Part shown: in pieces, positions 1 through 6,374 of the stretch
Numbering within the stretch: the stretch's first letter is position 1
How the letters are laid out: the number at the start of each line of letters is the position of its first letter
NCBI GenBank assembly: GCA_021160705.1
Contig: JAGHBZ010000078.1
Location: 1-10,338, forward strand
Source of the DNA: Candidatus Sumerlaeota bacterium
GTDB lineage: Bacteria > Sumerlaeota > Sumerlaeia > MWCT01 > JAGHBZ01
Reading direction: 5' to 3'
DNA length: 10,338 nucleotides
Position numbers and translations under genes: made by a program
Notes under the pieces: model-generated
Databases searched by the model: none
What the model saw: only the letters and a program-made list of their open reading frames with translations
What the model was told of the DNA's origin: nothing

Positions 1-61
1 ACACCAAAGCAAAATTTAGATTCTCCGTATTCTCTGCAGTCCTCAGTGATTCAGCAATTTC

Positions 62-98
62 AAACTTTAGTAATTCTGAGATCTGACCCCTAAAGTTA
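62..98. repeat. 37-bp palindromic repeat, copy 1
   Basis: This copy matches 4481-4517 at 34 of 37 positions. Its ends are a perfect 8-bp inverted repeat, AACTTTAG (63-70) and CTAAAGTT (90-97), around a 19-nt loop. It abuts the lnt stop codon (99-101), so it would lie in the 3' untranslated part of the glycosyltransferase-lnt transcript. The stem is AT-rich and not followed by a T-run, so it is a poor intrinsic terminator. A REP-like or miniature mobile element is the likeliest class, but this is inferred from structure alone. Confidence 0.8.
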
Positions 99-1730
99 CT
101 ATTGAGATTTAGGTTTACGCATTGTTATGAAGAGATATAAAAGGGCGAGAGCCAGAGCTAAAATAAAAATGAAAAGGTCAGAGAAATGTTGATAGAACGT
201 TTTAGTAGAGGAGGGAAAAATTCGCTCAGTAATTGTTCCTTTTTCTTCAAGTGGCAGAGTGCGGAGAATTTTTCCTGTTGCAGAAATCACTGCAGATATA
301 CCTGTATTGGCACTTCGGAGAACCGGACGGCGAAATTCAATTGCTCGAAACACAGATAGAGCAAAATGCTGATACGCCCCGGAAGAGCGCCCGTACCAGG
401 CATCATTCGTTATGACTGAAAAAAATTGTGCGCCACGCTCTGCCAGACGCCGAAATAAATGCGGAAAGCTCGACTCAAAACAAATCACCACACCGAATCG
501 AACTGGTGGCTTCTTAAGTTTAAAAATTATTGAGTCCGTCCCAGCGTCAAAGTTTGCTACCTGAACTATACCCTCCTGAAGAAATGGGATAATCTGCCCC
601 AATGGGACATATTCGCCAAAGGGTACCAGATGAATCTTGTTATAAATTTCTGATGCAAATCCTATCTGAGGGAATACCAGCCAGGCACTGTTATAAATTT
701 TTTCTATTGTCTGATTTCCAGGTGAAACGTAGACATTATCCGCACCAAATAATATAGGCGACTCAACCTTATCAGATAGTCGTTGAATAGATTCCTTAAG
801 CGGTTCATTCAATGAAAAGAACGGGTCGCTGATTGCGGTTTCAGGACAAAGTATGAGGTCTGCTTGCCCGCGCAGGGAGCGGACTAATTGTGCGAGTTCT
901 TTTGTCATCTTAAGTTGAAGTCGTAGACGCTCGGACTCATCAGGGGAGAGGTAGCTGGCAAGTTTAAGCCTTTGTGGAACATTCGGCTGAACTATGCCAA
1001 TTCGTATACCATTGCCCCCAGGTGTATTATAAGACTTCAATGCAAAGTGCCCATAAATTACGGTGATTGCAATAAGAATGCAAAAAAAACAAATTCCTAT
1101 GACAGGAAAATGGATACGTCTAACTCCACTTTTCTTCTGCCATAGATAATGAACAACTTCTGCCAGCAGGACATTCCCGGTCACAATAATAAATGAAATC
1201 CCGTATACTCCGGTGATATCAGCTATCTGGATGAATGGGAGCTGGCGATAATGAGTGTGAGCGAGATACGCCCAGGGAAACCCAAATGGACCGAGCGAGC
1301 GAGCGTATTCAAAGACCACCCAGAGTGCCGGGGTATAGAACCATCGGAATTGCGGAATGCGAGTCTCAAAAAAACTATTACAGAGGGCAAAGGCGGCAAC
1401 GAAAAGTCCCATAGCGATTCCCATCAATAAAATGCCTGCGGGAACAAAGGGGTTGTAAGCAGTCAATGTATTGAGCCAGAAGATTGTGGTATAATAGAAT
1501 GAGAACCCAAAAAGCCACCCGAACCAGAAGGAGCGTTTAGGTGAGGCTTCAAACAGAAATAAAAAAAATGGCACAGGTACTAACCACACCAGCCACCAGA
1601 TGTCATACTTTGGAAAAGCAAATCTAAGGAGAACCCCACAGGTGGCAATGACAAGAAATCGCCACCTGTTTGCAGAAAACTCTTCTTTTTGCAGAAAGAT
1701 GTTTTTCAAAATTCCCTTTTTGAGTTTCAT
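99..1730 (-). CDS. lnt: Apolipoprotein N-acyltransferase
   Basis: This inner-membrane enzyme adds the third acyl chain, from phospholipid, to the N-terminal cysteine of lipoproteins, the last step after Lgt and LspA. The 543-residue protein has hydrophobic segments over about residues 25-230, a nitrilase-like domain at about 240-500, and a final membrane helix at about 517-536. The catalytic Glu-Lys-Cys triad is visible as E297 (in CPETA), K365 (in YNKIHLVPFGEY) and C417 (in ICFE). Its spacings of 68 and 52 residues equal those of E. coli Lnt (E267, K335, C387), and E373 and E419 also match conserved glutamates. The ATG overlaps the TGA of the upstream glycosyltransferase as ATGA and has an AAAGG Shine-Dalgarno sequence inside that gene, suggesting translational coupling. 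Length is slightly above the usual 500-520 because of an N-terminal extension. The enzyme is very probably active. Confidence 0.97.
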   Translation of the reverse strand: MKLKKGILKNIFLQKEEFSANRWRFLVIATCGVLLRFAFPKYDIWWLVWLVPVPFFLFLFEASPKRSFWFGWLFGFSFYYTTIFWLNTLTAYNPFVPAGILLMGIAMGLFVAAFALCNSFFETRIPQFRWFYTPALWVVFEYARSLGPFGFPWAYLAHTHYRQLPFIQIADITGVYGISFIIVTGNVLLAEVVHYLWQKKSGVRRIHFPVIGICFFCILIAITVIYGHFALKSYNTPGGNGIRIGIVQPNVPQRLKLASYLSPDESERLRLQLKMTKELAQLVRSLRGQADLILCPETAISDPFFSLNEPLKESIQRLSDKVESPILFGADNVYVSPGNQTIEKIYNSAWLVFPQIGFASEIYNKIHLVPFGEYVPLGQIIPFLQEGIVQVANFDAGTDSIIFKLKKPPVRFGVVICFESSFPHLFRRLAERGAQFFSVITNDAWYGRSSGAYQHFALSVFRAIEFRRPVLRSANTGISAVISATGKILRTLPLEEKGTITERIFPSSTKTFYQHFSDLFIFILALALALLYLFITMRKPKSQ

Positions 1731-3109
1731 CTTTTACCTTTTCGTGGGAACCGGGAAAGGATATCATTAATAAGAAAAACCAGCGCCATAAACACACTCA
1801 AGACGTACCCACTCAGGAAAACAAATGGCGCAAATATAAAAGAAAAAGAACCAAACCGTGAATATAACTTAAAAATTTTCTTTCCTTTAAGAGTGGCTAA
1901 TTCACGCTGACATTTCTCGTAATTCTTTTGCAAGCGACGTAGTTGAAGATGAGCGGTTTCGGTTTTGAGTGCGATTTGTTCCTTGTTTTTCCGAATGTAT
2001 GGCTGACGACAGAATTTAGCAAGCGGTTCAATAGTTTTATCCCAGGTAAAATGGTCACGAACTAATTGGCGTGCGTTTCTGCCACGTTGACGTACCTCTT
2101 CAGGATGGTCCAGGATATAAGTAATACAATCTTTCATTTCTTTTTCACTATTCGGGTCTACTACCCATCCTGCTTGATAGTAATCAATAAATTCAGCGAG
2201 TTCTGTGTAGTTATGGTGAATAACGGGAAGACCACACCAGAGATAGACGATGGTACGTGTAGTTGATGCGAGTTCACGTTCAAGGTTGCGTGCCATAACA
2301 TCCACGGCAATACCAAATTTGGAGAACACATTTTTTAGTTCATCAAAAGGGAGAAGTGAATAAGTGGTCACACGAGGATGGTTTTCCAGAAGGTCAAGCA
2401 GAGCGAGGAATTTTCCGCCGGAGACGTCACCCAAAGGATGTGGACCACCATAAAAATGGAGTTCCCCTCTGTTCTTCTCATCAAGCACGTCCAGTAACCA
2501 GAGCAATGGTTTAGCAGGGTCCTGCCAGGGAAGAAGCATCCCACCGTAAATAAAAGCATCTAATTTACGTTCAAATGTCGGCTCGGGTATGTCTGGCGAG
2601 ACAGAAAAAGGAAGAACAGGTAAGACATCTGCGGTAGGTTCAAACCCCGCTTTAATCAAAAACGGCAGAAAATAATATCGCTGGCGGCAACTTCCACAAA
2701 TCACAAAATCGGCTTTACGGAGTGCACTGAGTTTCTCCTCAGTGGTTTCAATGAGATTTTTTTCACCCCAGTAATATCGTTCAAGCAGATGCGGACCCGC
2801 AAGGTCAATGACAAGTGGACACTCAGGATAGTCAAGTTCTTTGAGCAAGCCCCAGTGCTGAATTATTAAAATGTCTGGATTCTTATTGCGGACGAATGCA
2901 TTTAGCTTGTGCCGACTAAAACAATTCTCTTCAGGAATAACTTCTTTGGCGGACGCCTTTTCGCGAAAGTTCAATGGCATAGCAACGGTAACATCCTTAA
3001 ACCCATTGCTTTTCAGACCCTCCGCCAGTTGCCAGGCTCTTAGACCTGCACCTGTGGAAACCTGTCCCGGATATGGTAAAGGTTCGGTTGTGAGTATTAA
3101 TATTTTCAA
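1727..3109 (-). CDS. GT-B glycosyltransferase with C-terminal membrane anchor
   Basis: This is probably a retaining glycosyltransferase of the GT4/GT1-like GT-B fold, transferring a sugar from a nucleotide donor; the acceptor is unknown. The start fits the fold: a first beta strand (MKILILTTEPLPYPG) followed by a glycine-rich GAGLR loop (20-24). The donor-binding C-lobe has a new strand at about residues 184-190 (DAFIYGG), and a donor-site stretch at about 270-298 (DVMARNLERE, then STTRTIVYLWCGLPVI). A glutamine- and lysine-rich probable coiled coil follows (372-410), then a hydrophobic segment (about 422-453) ending in a basic tail (FPRKGKR). That tail predicts inner-membrane anchoring with the catalytic domain in the cytoplasm. 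Translation begins at TTG, chosen because of a strong Shine-Dalgarno sequence 9 nt upstream. Its stop overlaps lnt by 4 bp. A role in envelope glycan or glycolipid synthesis is inferred from the anchor and neighbour only. Confidence 0.85.
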   Translation of the reverse strand: MKILILTTEPLPYPGQVSTGAGLRAWQLAEGLKSNGFKDVTVAMPLNFREKASAKEVIPEENCFSRHKLNAFVRNKNPDILIIQHWGLLKELDYPECPLVIDLAGPHLLERYYWGEKNLIETTEEKLSALRKADFVICGSCRQRYYFLPFLIKAGFEPTADVLPVLPFSVSPDIPEPTFERKLDAFIYGGMLLPWQDPAKPLLWLLDVLDEKNRGELHFYGGPHPLGDVSGGKFLALLDLLENHPRVTTYSLLPFDELKNVFSKFGIAVDVMARNLERELASTTRTIVYLWCGLPVIHHNYTELAEFIDYYQAGWVVDPNSEKEMKDCITYILDHPEEVRQRGRNARQLVRDHFTWDKTIEPLAKFCRQPYIRKNKEQIALKTETAHLQLRRLQKNYEKCQRELATLKGKKIFKLYSRFGSFSFIFAPFVFLSGYVLSVFMALVFLINDILSRFPRKGKR

Positions 3110-3118
3110 CGCCTTCTA

Positions 3119-3125
3119 CTCCTTT
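3119..3125 (-). promoter_or_regulatory. Shine-Dalgarno deciding a TTG start
   Basis: On the minus strand AAAGGAG lies 9 nt before the TTG at 3107-3109. The residues that follow form the expected first beta strand of a GT-B fold, so the TTG start is credible and no longer upstream start is needed. Confidence 0.7.
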
Positions 3126-3249
3126 AATTTAATTATGTCTGGATTTGAACAATATCTATATTTATGGTCGTTTCAGACATTCTTCAGTCACTTCACAATT
3201 TTGTTTCACTTTTTATCTCATTCAGCAAAGTTCATTAAATATACGTTGA

Positions 3250-3276
3250 ATTATAACAATTGTTAAAAATAACCAA
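3250..3276 (-). promoter_or_regulatory. Candidate sigma-70 promoter for glycosyltransferase-lnt
   Basis: A perfect -10 hexamer TATAAT on the minus strand (3250-3255) is preceded by TTGGTT (3271-3276) with a 15-nt spacer, shorter than the ideal 17. It would give a leader of about 135 nt before the TTG start. The -10 overlaps a 12-bp palindrome, so repression there is possible. In such AT-rich DNA a chance match cannot be excluded. Confidence 0.35.
3254..3265. promoter_or_regulatory. 12-bp palindrome TAACAATTGTTA, possible operator
   Basis: The 12-bp sequence TAACAATTGTTA is a perfect palindrome. It overlaps the upstream edge of the candidate -10 box of the leftward glycosyltransferase promoter, a position at which a dimeric repressor would block transcription. 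No regulator gene is nearby, and AT-rich palindromes of this size arise by chance fairly often. Confidence 0.3.
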
Positions 3277-3404
3277 TCAGATTTACATTAAAAAATAAAA
3301 AAATGGAATATTTTTTATCTGGCATTAGGGTGAAGTGAATAAGAATGAACGAGAAGATAAAAACATAACACAACTATAAAAAGGAAAAAGCACTTCCACA
3401 TCGT

Positions 3405-4265
3405 TTATACGAATCGATTTTCCAGCACACCAATTTTTTCTATCTCTACCCTGACCACATCACCTGACTTGATGAATACCTGGGGTGTCCTGAACACGCC
3501 AACACCTGAAGGCGTACCTGTGGCTATAATGTCGCCCGGCAATAGCGTAATCTCCTGCGAGATGAACTCAACTAATGTCGGAATATCAAAAATTAGGTTT
3601 CGGGTATTGGAATCCTGCATAATCTTGTCGTTTAAGAATGTCCTGATAGATAAGGTATGTGGGTCTGGTATCTCATCACGTGTTACTATATAAGGACCAG
3701 TGGGAGCAAAAGCATCGCAGCTTTTTCCACGTTGCCATTGTTTATCGCTAAACTGAAAATCTCGTGCAGTGACGTCATTAAAAACAGTATACCCGGCTAT
3801 GTATGAATAGGCTTCGTCTTTCGGAATACGTTTGCCCTGTTTACCGATATAAAATGCAAGTTCTCCTTCATAATCTACCTGAGTGCTGGTAAGTGGCAGA
3901 GGCACATCGTTTTTGTGTCCGGTTAGTGCGCTTGGGAATTTTGAAAAGATAACAGGTGAACGCGGGACTGGACGATTCTGTTCAAGGACGTGGTCACGGT
4001 AATTTAATCCGATGCAAATTACCTTCTGGGGGGTCAGGATTGGTGCAAGAAAAATGATGTCTTCTTCTGCAACGACCTCTTTCTCAGCATTTCCTATTGC
4101 CTCCCGAATCTTTTCCAGGTCATTGTTATAAGAGAGAAAGAGTTCTTTTAAAGGGTCAGGTGAATCCATAAATAGTCTGACCCGGTAATGTCTTGCTCCG
4201 TCGTAAAGACCCGGATAGTGCCTCTCTTTGTCTAAGCCCTTATAGCGAAAAGTAAAGAGCTTCAT
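3405..4265 (-). CDS. Fumarylacetoacetate hydrolase (FAH) family protein
   Basis: This 286-residue protein belongs to the FAH superfamily, metal-dependent enzymes that hydrolyse, decarboxylate or isomerise 2-oxo or diketo acids. An N-terminal domain (about 1-70) is followed by the FAH core (75-286). Visible family motifs are GLNYRDHVLEQ (86-96), DYEGELAFYIG (131-141) with likely metal ligands E133 and E135, VFNDVTARDFQ (161-171) with the third ligand D164, K181 in RGKSCDAFAPTGP, and TGTPSGVGV (249-257). All three expected acidic ligands are present, so it should be active. The reaction cannot be fixed from sequence: acylpyruvase, oxaloacetate decarboxylase and homoprotocatechuate-pathway enzymes share these motifs, and no aromatic-degradation genes lie nearby. 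The ATG has a GGAG Shine-Dalgarno sequence 6 nt upstream. It appears to be a single-gene unit with its own candidate promoter. Confidence 0.93.
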   Translation of the reverse strand: MKLFTFRYKGLDKERHYPGLYDGARHYRVRLFMDSPDPLKELFLSYNNDLEKIREAIGNAEKEVVAEEDIIFLAPILTPQKVICIGLNYRDHVLEQNRPVPRSPVIFSKFPSALTGHKNDVPLPLTSTQVDYEGELAFYIGKQGKRIPKDEAYSYIAGYTVFNDVTARDFQFSDKQWQRGKSCDAFAPTGPYIVTRDEIPDPHTLSIRTFLNDKIMQDSNTRNLIFDIPTLVEFISQEITLLPGDIIATGTPSGVGVFRTPQVFIKSGDVVRVEIEKIGVLENRFV

Positions 4266-4323
4266 TTTTTTCTCCAGTGCTATGATGACAAAAACACCAA
4301 TTACACTTGCTTCCTAAGAGGAG

Positions 4324-4351
4324 GTTATAATACATAAATTTTTCAAACCAA
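4324..4351 (-). promoter_or_regulatory. Candidate promoter for the FAH-family gene
   Basis: On the minus strand TTGGTT (4346-4351) and TATAAC (4324-4329) are separated by 16 nt, about 60 nt before the ATG. The -35 hexamer is the same as in the candidate promoter at 3250-3276, which mildly supports both. TATTAT, offset by 3 nt, is an alternative -10. Confidence 0.35.
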
Positions 4352-4464
4352 CGCCTTGACCCTTGTATGTCAGAATGAATAAAAGAAAATCTGCCGACAG
4401 GTAGCGATATACGGTAAGTACTTCGTCCTGCAACTCCGTGTTAGCCCCAGGCGAATTCAGCTTG

Positions 4465-4474
4465 GCTACGTAGC
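4465..4474. repeat. 10-bp palindrome GCTACGTAGC
   Basis: A perfect 10-bp palindrome lies 6 bp from copy 2 of the 37-bp repeat, in a 249-bp gap (4266-4514) between the FAH-family and glycosidase-like genes. The surrounding 4390-4480 is more GC-rich than the other gaps and has no gene that can be supported. It may be part of a larger repeat element that includes copy 2. Confidence 0.4.
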
Positions 4475-4480
4475 GGGGTT

Positions 4481-4517
4481 AAACTTTAGTGATTCTGAGG
4501 TCTGCCCCCTAAAGTTA
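4481..4517. repeat. 37-bp palindromic repeat, copy 2
   Basis: This copy matches 62-98 at 34 of 37 positions, with the same orientation and the same 8-bp inverted ends (4482-4489 and 4509-4516) around a 19-nt loop. Differences lie only in the loop, so the stem is conserved. Its right end supplies the TAA stop (4515-4517) of the phosphodiester glycosidase-like gene, with a second in-frame TAG two codons further on. Insertion of the element may therefore have fixed the present C-terminus of that protein. Confidence 0.8.
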
Positions 4518-5993
4518 AAAGTAAAGTTCCCACTCTGCGACAGTGGCAGTGCTTTCAAGCACACTCTGGGATACCCAGCCTTCGGTACCATCAAAGTTGC
4601 ATTTCCACCAGTATTGTCCTTTGGCGTAGATACCATTCAAAGCGTGGTCAACAATCGTCCCGTACTGATTTGCCGAGAGTGTAGCAATGGAGCCGTAATT
4701 AGTTCCGGGGCCCAATAATTGTCCGGTTAAGGATGTTGTCCTGACAGTTTCACCAGCGCTGAACGCAGAAGAGGTGAGTTTAGGTTGTAGAGAAATCATC
4801 ATTAATCCATTAGCCACCCAACGTTCCGAGCCATCCGAAGGGTTATTTTTCACCTCGCCATTCACCCAAATCGTTGACGAGCCGCCTCCATCCATATTTA
4901 TCCCCCAGGTAGCACCGAGATAGTTCACACAAAAATTCCCCAGCTCCTCCATAGTCATCCCGACACTGGAAGTAGAGCGTCCATCCACCACGATAAAAAA
5001 TACATAATCATCATTATAAGCGACAGCAGTTCTTGGATTACGAGTATTTGCTTGTGTATTACCCGGGTAACCGTCCACCACGCCATTCTTTAAGAACTTA
5101 AATGTCATATATCTGACCGAGGCGTATGTCTTTGTCCAGTCCAGTGGATTTGGCGTAGAACAATCATCTTGATAGTGAGTAATCTCCTGGGAAATCCGCA
5201 CTTCGCTTCCCACACTTACATTGTTCAATAACGTCTGGTCAGCTGTGGGGCCTTCGGCAGAGAGTACAATATGGTCAAATGGTATGGGGGTAGAACCCTG
5301 GTTAATTCTGATTTCTTTAACAATCCCGCTGGCATAATTTGGTGATGGCAGTATCATAGCTGGTCGACTCATTTCCACCAGCACCTCTACCCCATCAGTG
5401 GCAGGAGGGGTATGTGTATCATAATGTGGCGTGTAAATGATTAAGTCGTTGTTTTCGTCTCTTGCGCAATTGATTCCTGTAATCTCCTGCGAGTTGCCAG
5501 TGGCGGGGTACGTCACTTTATTTTTTACCGACCTATGTCTGACACAACTTCCTAACCATATATCACGGTCTAATTGCCAGACCGGACCACTGCCATCGAA
5601 CTCGCCGAATCGTTTTGCATACCACCCAGAAATGATTTGACCACCAGAGGGGATACCAGTGCTCCAATCAAACCCGGAACCATTAATCGCCACCACTACA
5701 TCGTACCTGTACTTGCCCCATTCTTCACCCCAATAGCCAAATGTATCGTCGTAGCGGTTTGCCATTCCACTGACGGGTTCTCTGCCGCCGCTTAATTTAC
5801 CCTGAGCAATGCAACTATCAATAATACAGCTTGTAGTAGCTCTATCCATTCTGGCGACAAAGACATTGTTCGGGTCGGGCAGGTGAAATTCCTGATAATC
5901 AATTCCCGGTGCCACATTTGTCCAGGCGGCGAATACCGAAGAACAAGCCACTGAAATCAAAAGCACAAATAAAATCAGAAGTTTTTCTCTCAC
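4515..5993 (-). CDS. Secreted phosphodiester glycosidase (NAGPA) family protein with SH3-like domain
   Basis: This is probably an exported hydrolase of the phosphodiester glycosidase family, named after the mammalian enzyme that uncovers mannose-6-phosphate. Bacterial members are thought to act on sugar phosphodiesters of envelope glycans. Numbered from the GTG start, the 492-residue protein has a signal peptide (charged REK, hydrophobic core 5-16, likely cleavage VFA/AW near residue 22). The family core covers about 95-400: AINGSGF (102-108), RTAVA (321-325), VVDGRS (335-340) and the hallmark DGGGSS (368-373), followed by NG (395-396). A bacterial SH3-like module at about 413-480 (ending near KCNFDGTEGWVSQSVL) may bind cell wall or matrix. 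GTG at 5991-5993 is preferred because GAGGTGG lies 10 nt upstream and it gives a cleaner signal peptide; TTG at 6012-6014 would add seven residues. The substrate is unknown. Confidence 0.85.
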   Translation of the reverse strand: MREKLLILFVLLISVACSSVFAAWTNVAPGIDYQEFHLPDPNNVFVARMDRATTSCIIDSCIAQGKLSGGREPVSGMANRYDDTFGYWGEEWGKYRYDVVVAINGSGFDWSTGIPSGGQIISGWYAKRFGEFDGSGPVWQLDRDIWLGSCVRHRSVKNKVTYPATGNSQEITGINCARDENNDLIIYTPHYDTHTPPATDGVEVLVEMSRPAMILPSPNYASGIVKEIRINQGSTPIPFDHIVLSAEGPTADQTLLNNVSVGSEVRISQEITHYQDDCSTPNPLDWTKTYASVRYMTFKFLKNGVVDGYPGNTQANTRNPRTAVAYNDDYVFFIVVDGRSTSSVGMTMEELGNFCVNYLGATWGINMDGGGSSTIWVNGEVKNNPSDGSERWVANGLMMISLQPKLTSSAFSAGETVRTTSLTGQLLGPGTNYGSIATLSANQYGTIVDHALNGIYAKGQYWWKCNFDGTEGWVSQSVLESTATVAEWELYF

Positions 5994-6003
5994 CTTTCTT
6001 TTA

Positions 6004-6010
6004 CCACCTC
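6004..6010 (-). promoter_or_regulatory. Shine-Dalgarno favouring the GTG start at 5993
   Basis: GAGGTGG on the minus strand ends 10 nt before the GTG. It lies inside the longer reading frame that would begin at TTG 6012-6014, so it supports the shorter protein. The longer start has only a distant GGAAGGG. Confidence 0.55.
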
Positions 6011-6053
6011 GCAAAGGATTCTTGCCCTTCCCTTATGTAGGATGTACAAGAGG

Positions 6054-6083
6054 ATTATTTTTTCGGTTAAATTGAGAAAACAA
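6054..6083 (-). promoter_or_regulatory. Candidate promoter for the phosphodiester glycosidase-like gene
   Basis: On the minus strand TTGTTT (6078-6083) and AATAAT (6054-6059) are separated by 18 nt, about 60 nt before the GTG start. The -10 matches the consensus at 5 of 6 positions and the -35 at 3 of 6. This is a weak match in AT-rich DNA. Confidence 0.3.
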
Positions 6084-6194
6084 TTTGCTCTTATTCTGAT
6101 TCCGTTTCCATCTTAACAAACAGAAATCAATTTCGGATTTTACAAATCTGGTTCAGTGTAAGTCAACAGAATATGCCGACAACCTGGAGGTTTT

Positions 6195-6302
6195 TTGATA
6201 GTTATTTCCAGCAGAGGTGTTATTTCCAAGAGGAAATTTTTAGAACAGCTAAAGAAGCAAGAGGTTGATTCCGAAAATATTATTAAAGAACAAGGACTTT
6301 AA
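6195..6302 (+). CDS. Possible small protein, 35 residues
   Basis: A 35-codon frame starts at TTG (6195-6197) with a strong GGAGG Shine-Dalgarno sequence at 6186-6190, only 4 nt before it, and ends at TAA (6300-6302). The predicted peptide is charged and looks helical after residue 11 (KRKFLEQLKKQEVDSENIIK), with a short hydrophobic beginning (MIVISS). No known family is recognised. It could be a real small protein, the tail of a decayed gene such as an antitoxin-like protein, or a translated leader 72 bp before the pilus operon. Against it are its length and the TTG start; for it are the ribosome binding site and a composition unlike random AT-rich DNA. Confidence 0.4.
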   Translation: MIVISSRGVISKRKFLEQLKKQEVDSENIIKEQGL

Positions 6303-6374
6303 AGTAGCAGAGAACATTTTCCAAAGGGTGCTGTGACTGTTTAAGCTTATTAACATCATATAAAGTAGGCAAAA

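Larger units (their letters stand above)
3110..3404. other. AT-rich intergenic region between FAH gene and glycosyltransferase
   Basis: This stretch of 295 bp holds no convincing gene on either strand. It is strongly AT-rich with long A/T runs (about 3286-3316). It contains the probable promoter and a palindrome for the leftward glycosyltransferase-lnt operon. No strong terminator is evident for the FAH-family gene. Confidence 0.6.
6015..6374. other. Divergent intergenic region
   Basis: These 360 bp separate the leftward secreted glycosidase-like gene from the rightward pilus operon, so promoters for both should lie here. It holds a candidate leftward promoter (6054-6083) and a possible 35-codon ORF (6195-6302). 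A small hairpin, ATTTCC-AAGA-GGAAAT, is at 6222-6237. The 10-bp sequence GTTATTTCCA occurs twice, at 6201 and 6219. No convincing rightward promoter was found for the pilus operon. TATAAA at 6358-6363 is too close to the ATG to be its -10 box. Confidence 0.6.

Noticed and set aside
2871..3266. Plus-strand 131-residue frame across the start of the glycosyltransferase
   Set aside because: It is mostly antisense to a well-supported gene and then runs into AT-rich intergenic DNA, with no recognisable domain.
3383..3397. Possible terminator after the FAH-family gene (GGAA/TTCC stem then T-run on the minus strand)
   Set aside because: The stem is only 4 bp with a 7-nt loop, too weak to call.
4314..4478. 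Minus-strand open stretch of about 55 codons between the FAH-family and glycosidase-like genes
   Set aside because: A stop codon lies immediately upstream, there is no start codon near its beginning, and it overlaps the candidate FAH promoter. No family is recognisable.
5991..6014. Lipoprotein signal (SVAC) in the glycosidase-like protein
   Set aside because: The residue at -3 is Ser rather than Leu or a similar residue, so the lipobox is poor. A signal peptidase I site (VFA/AW) fits better.
6358..6363. TATAAA as the -10 box of the pilus operon
   Set aside because: It would start transcription only a few bases before the ATG, and no suitable -35 hexamer is present.
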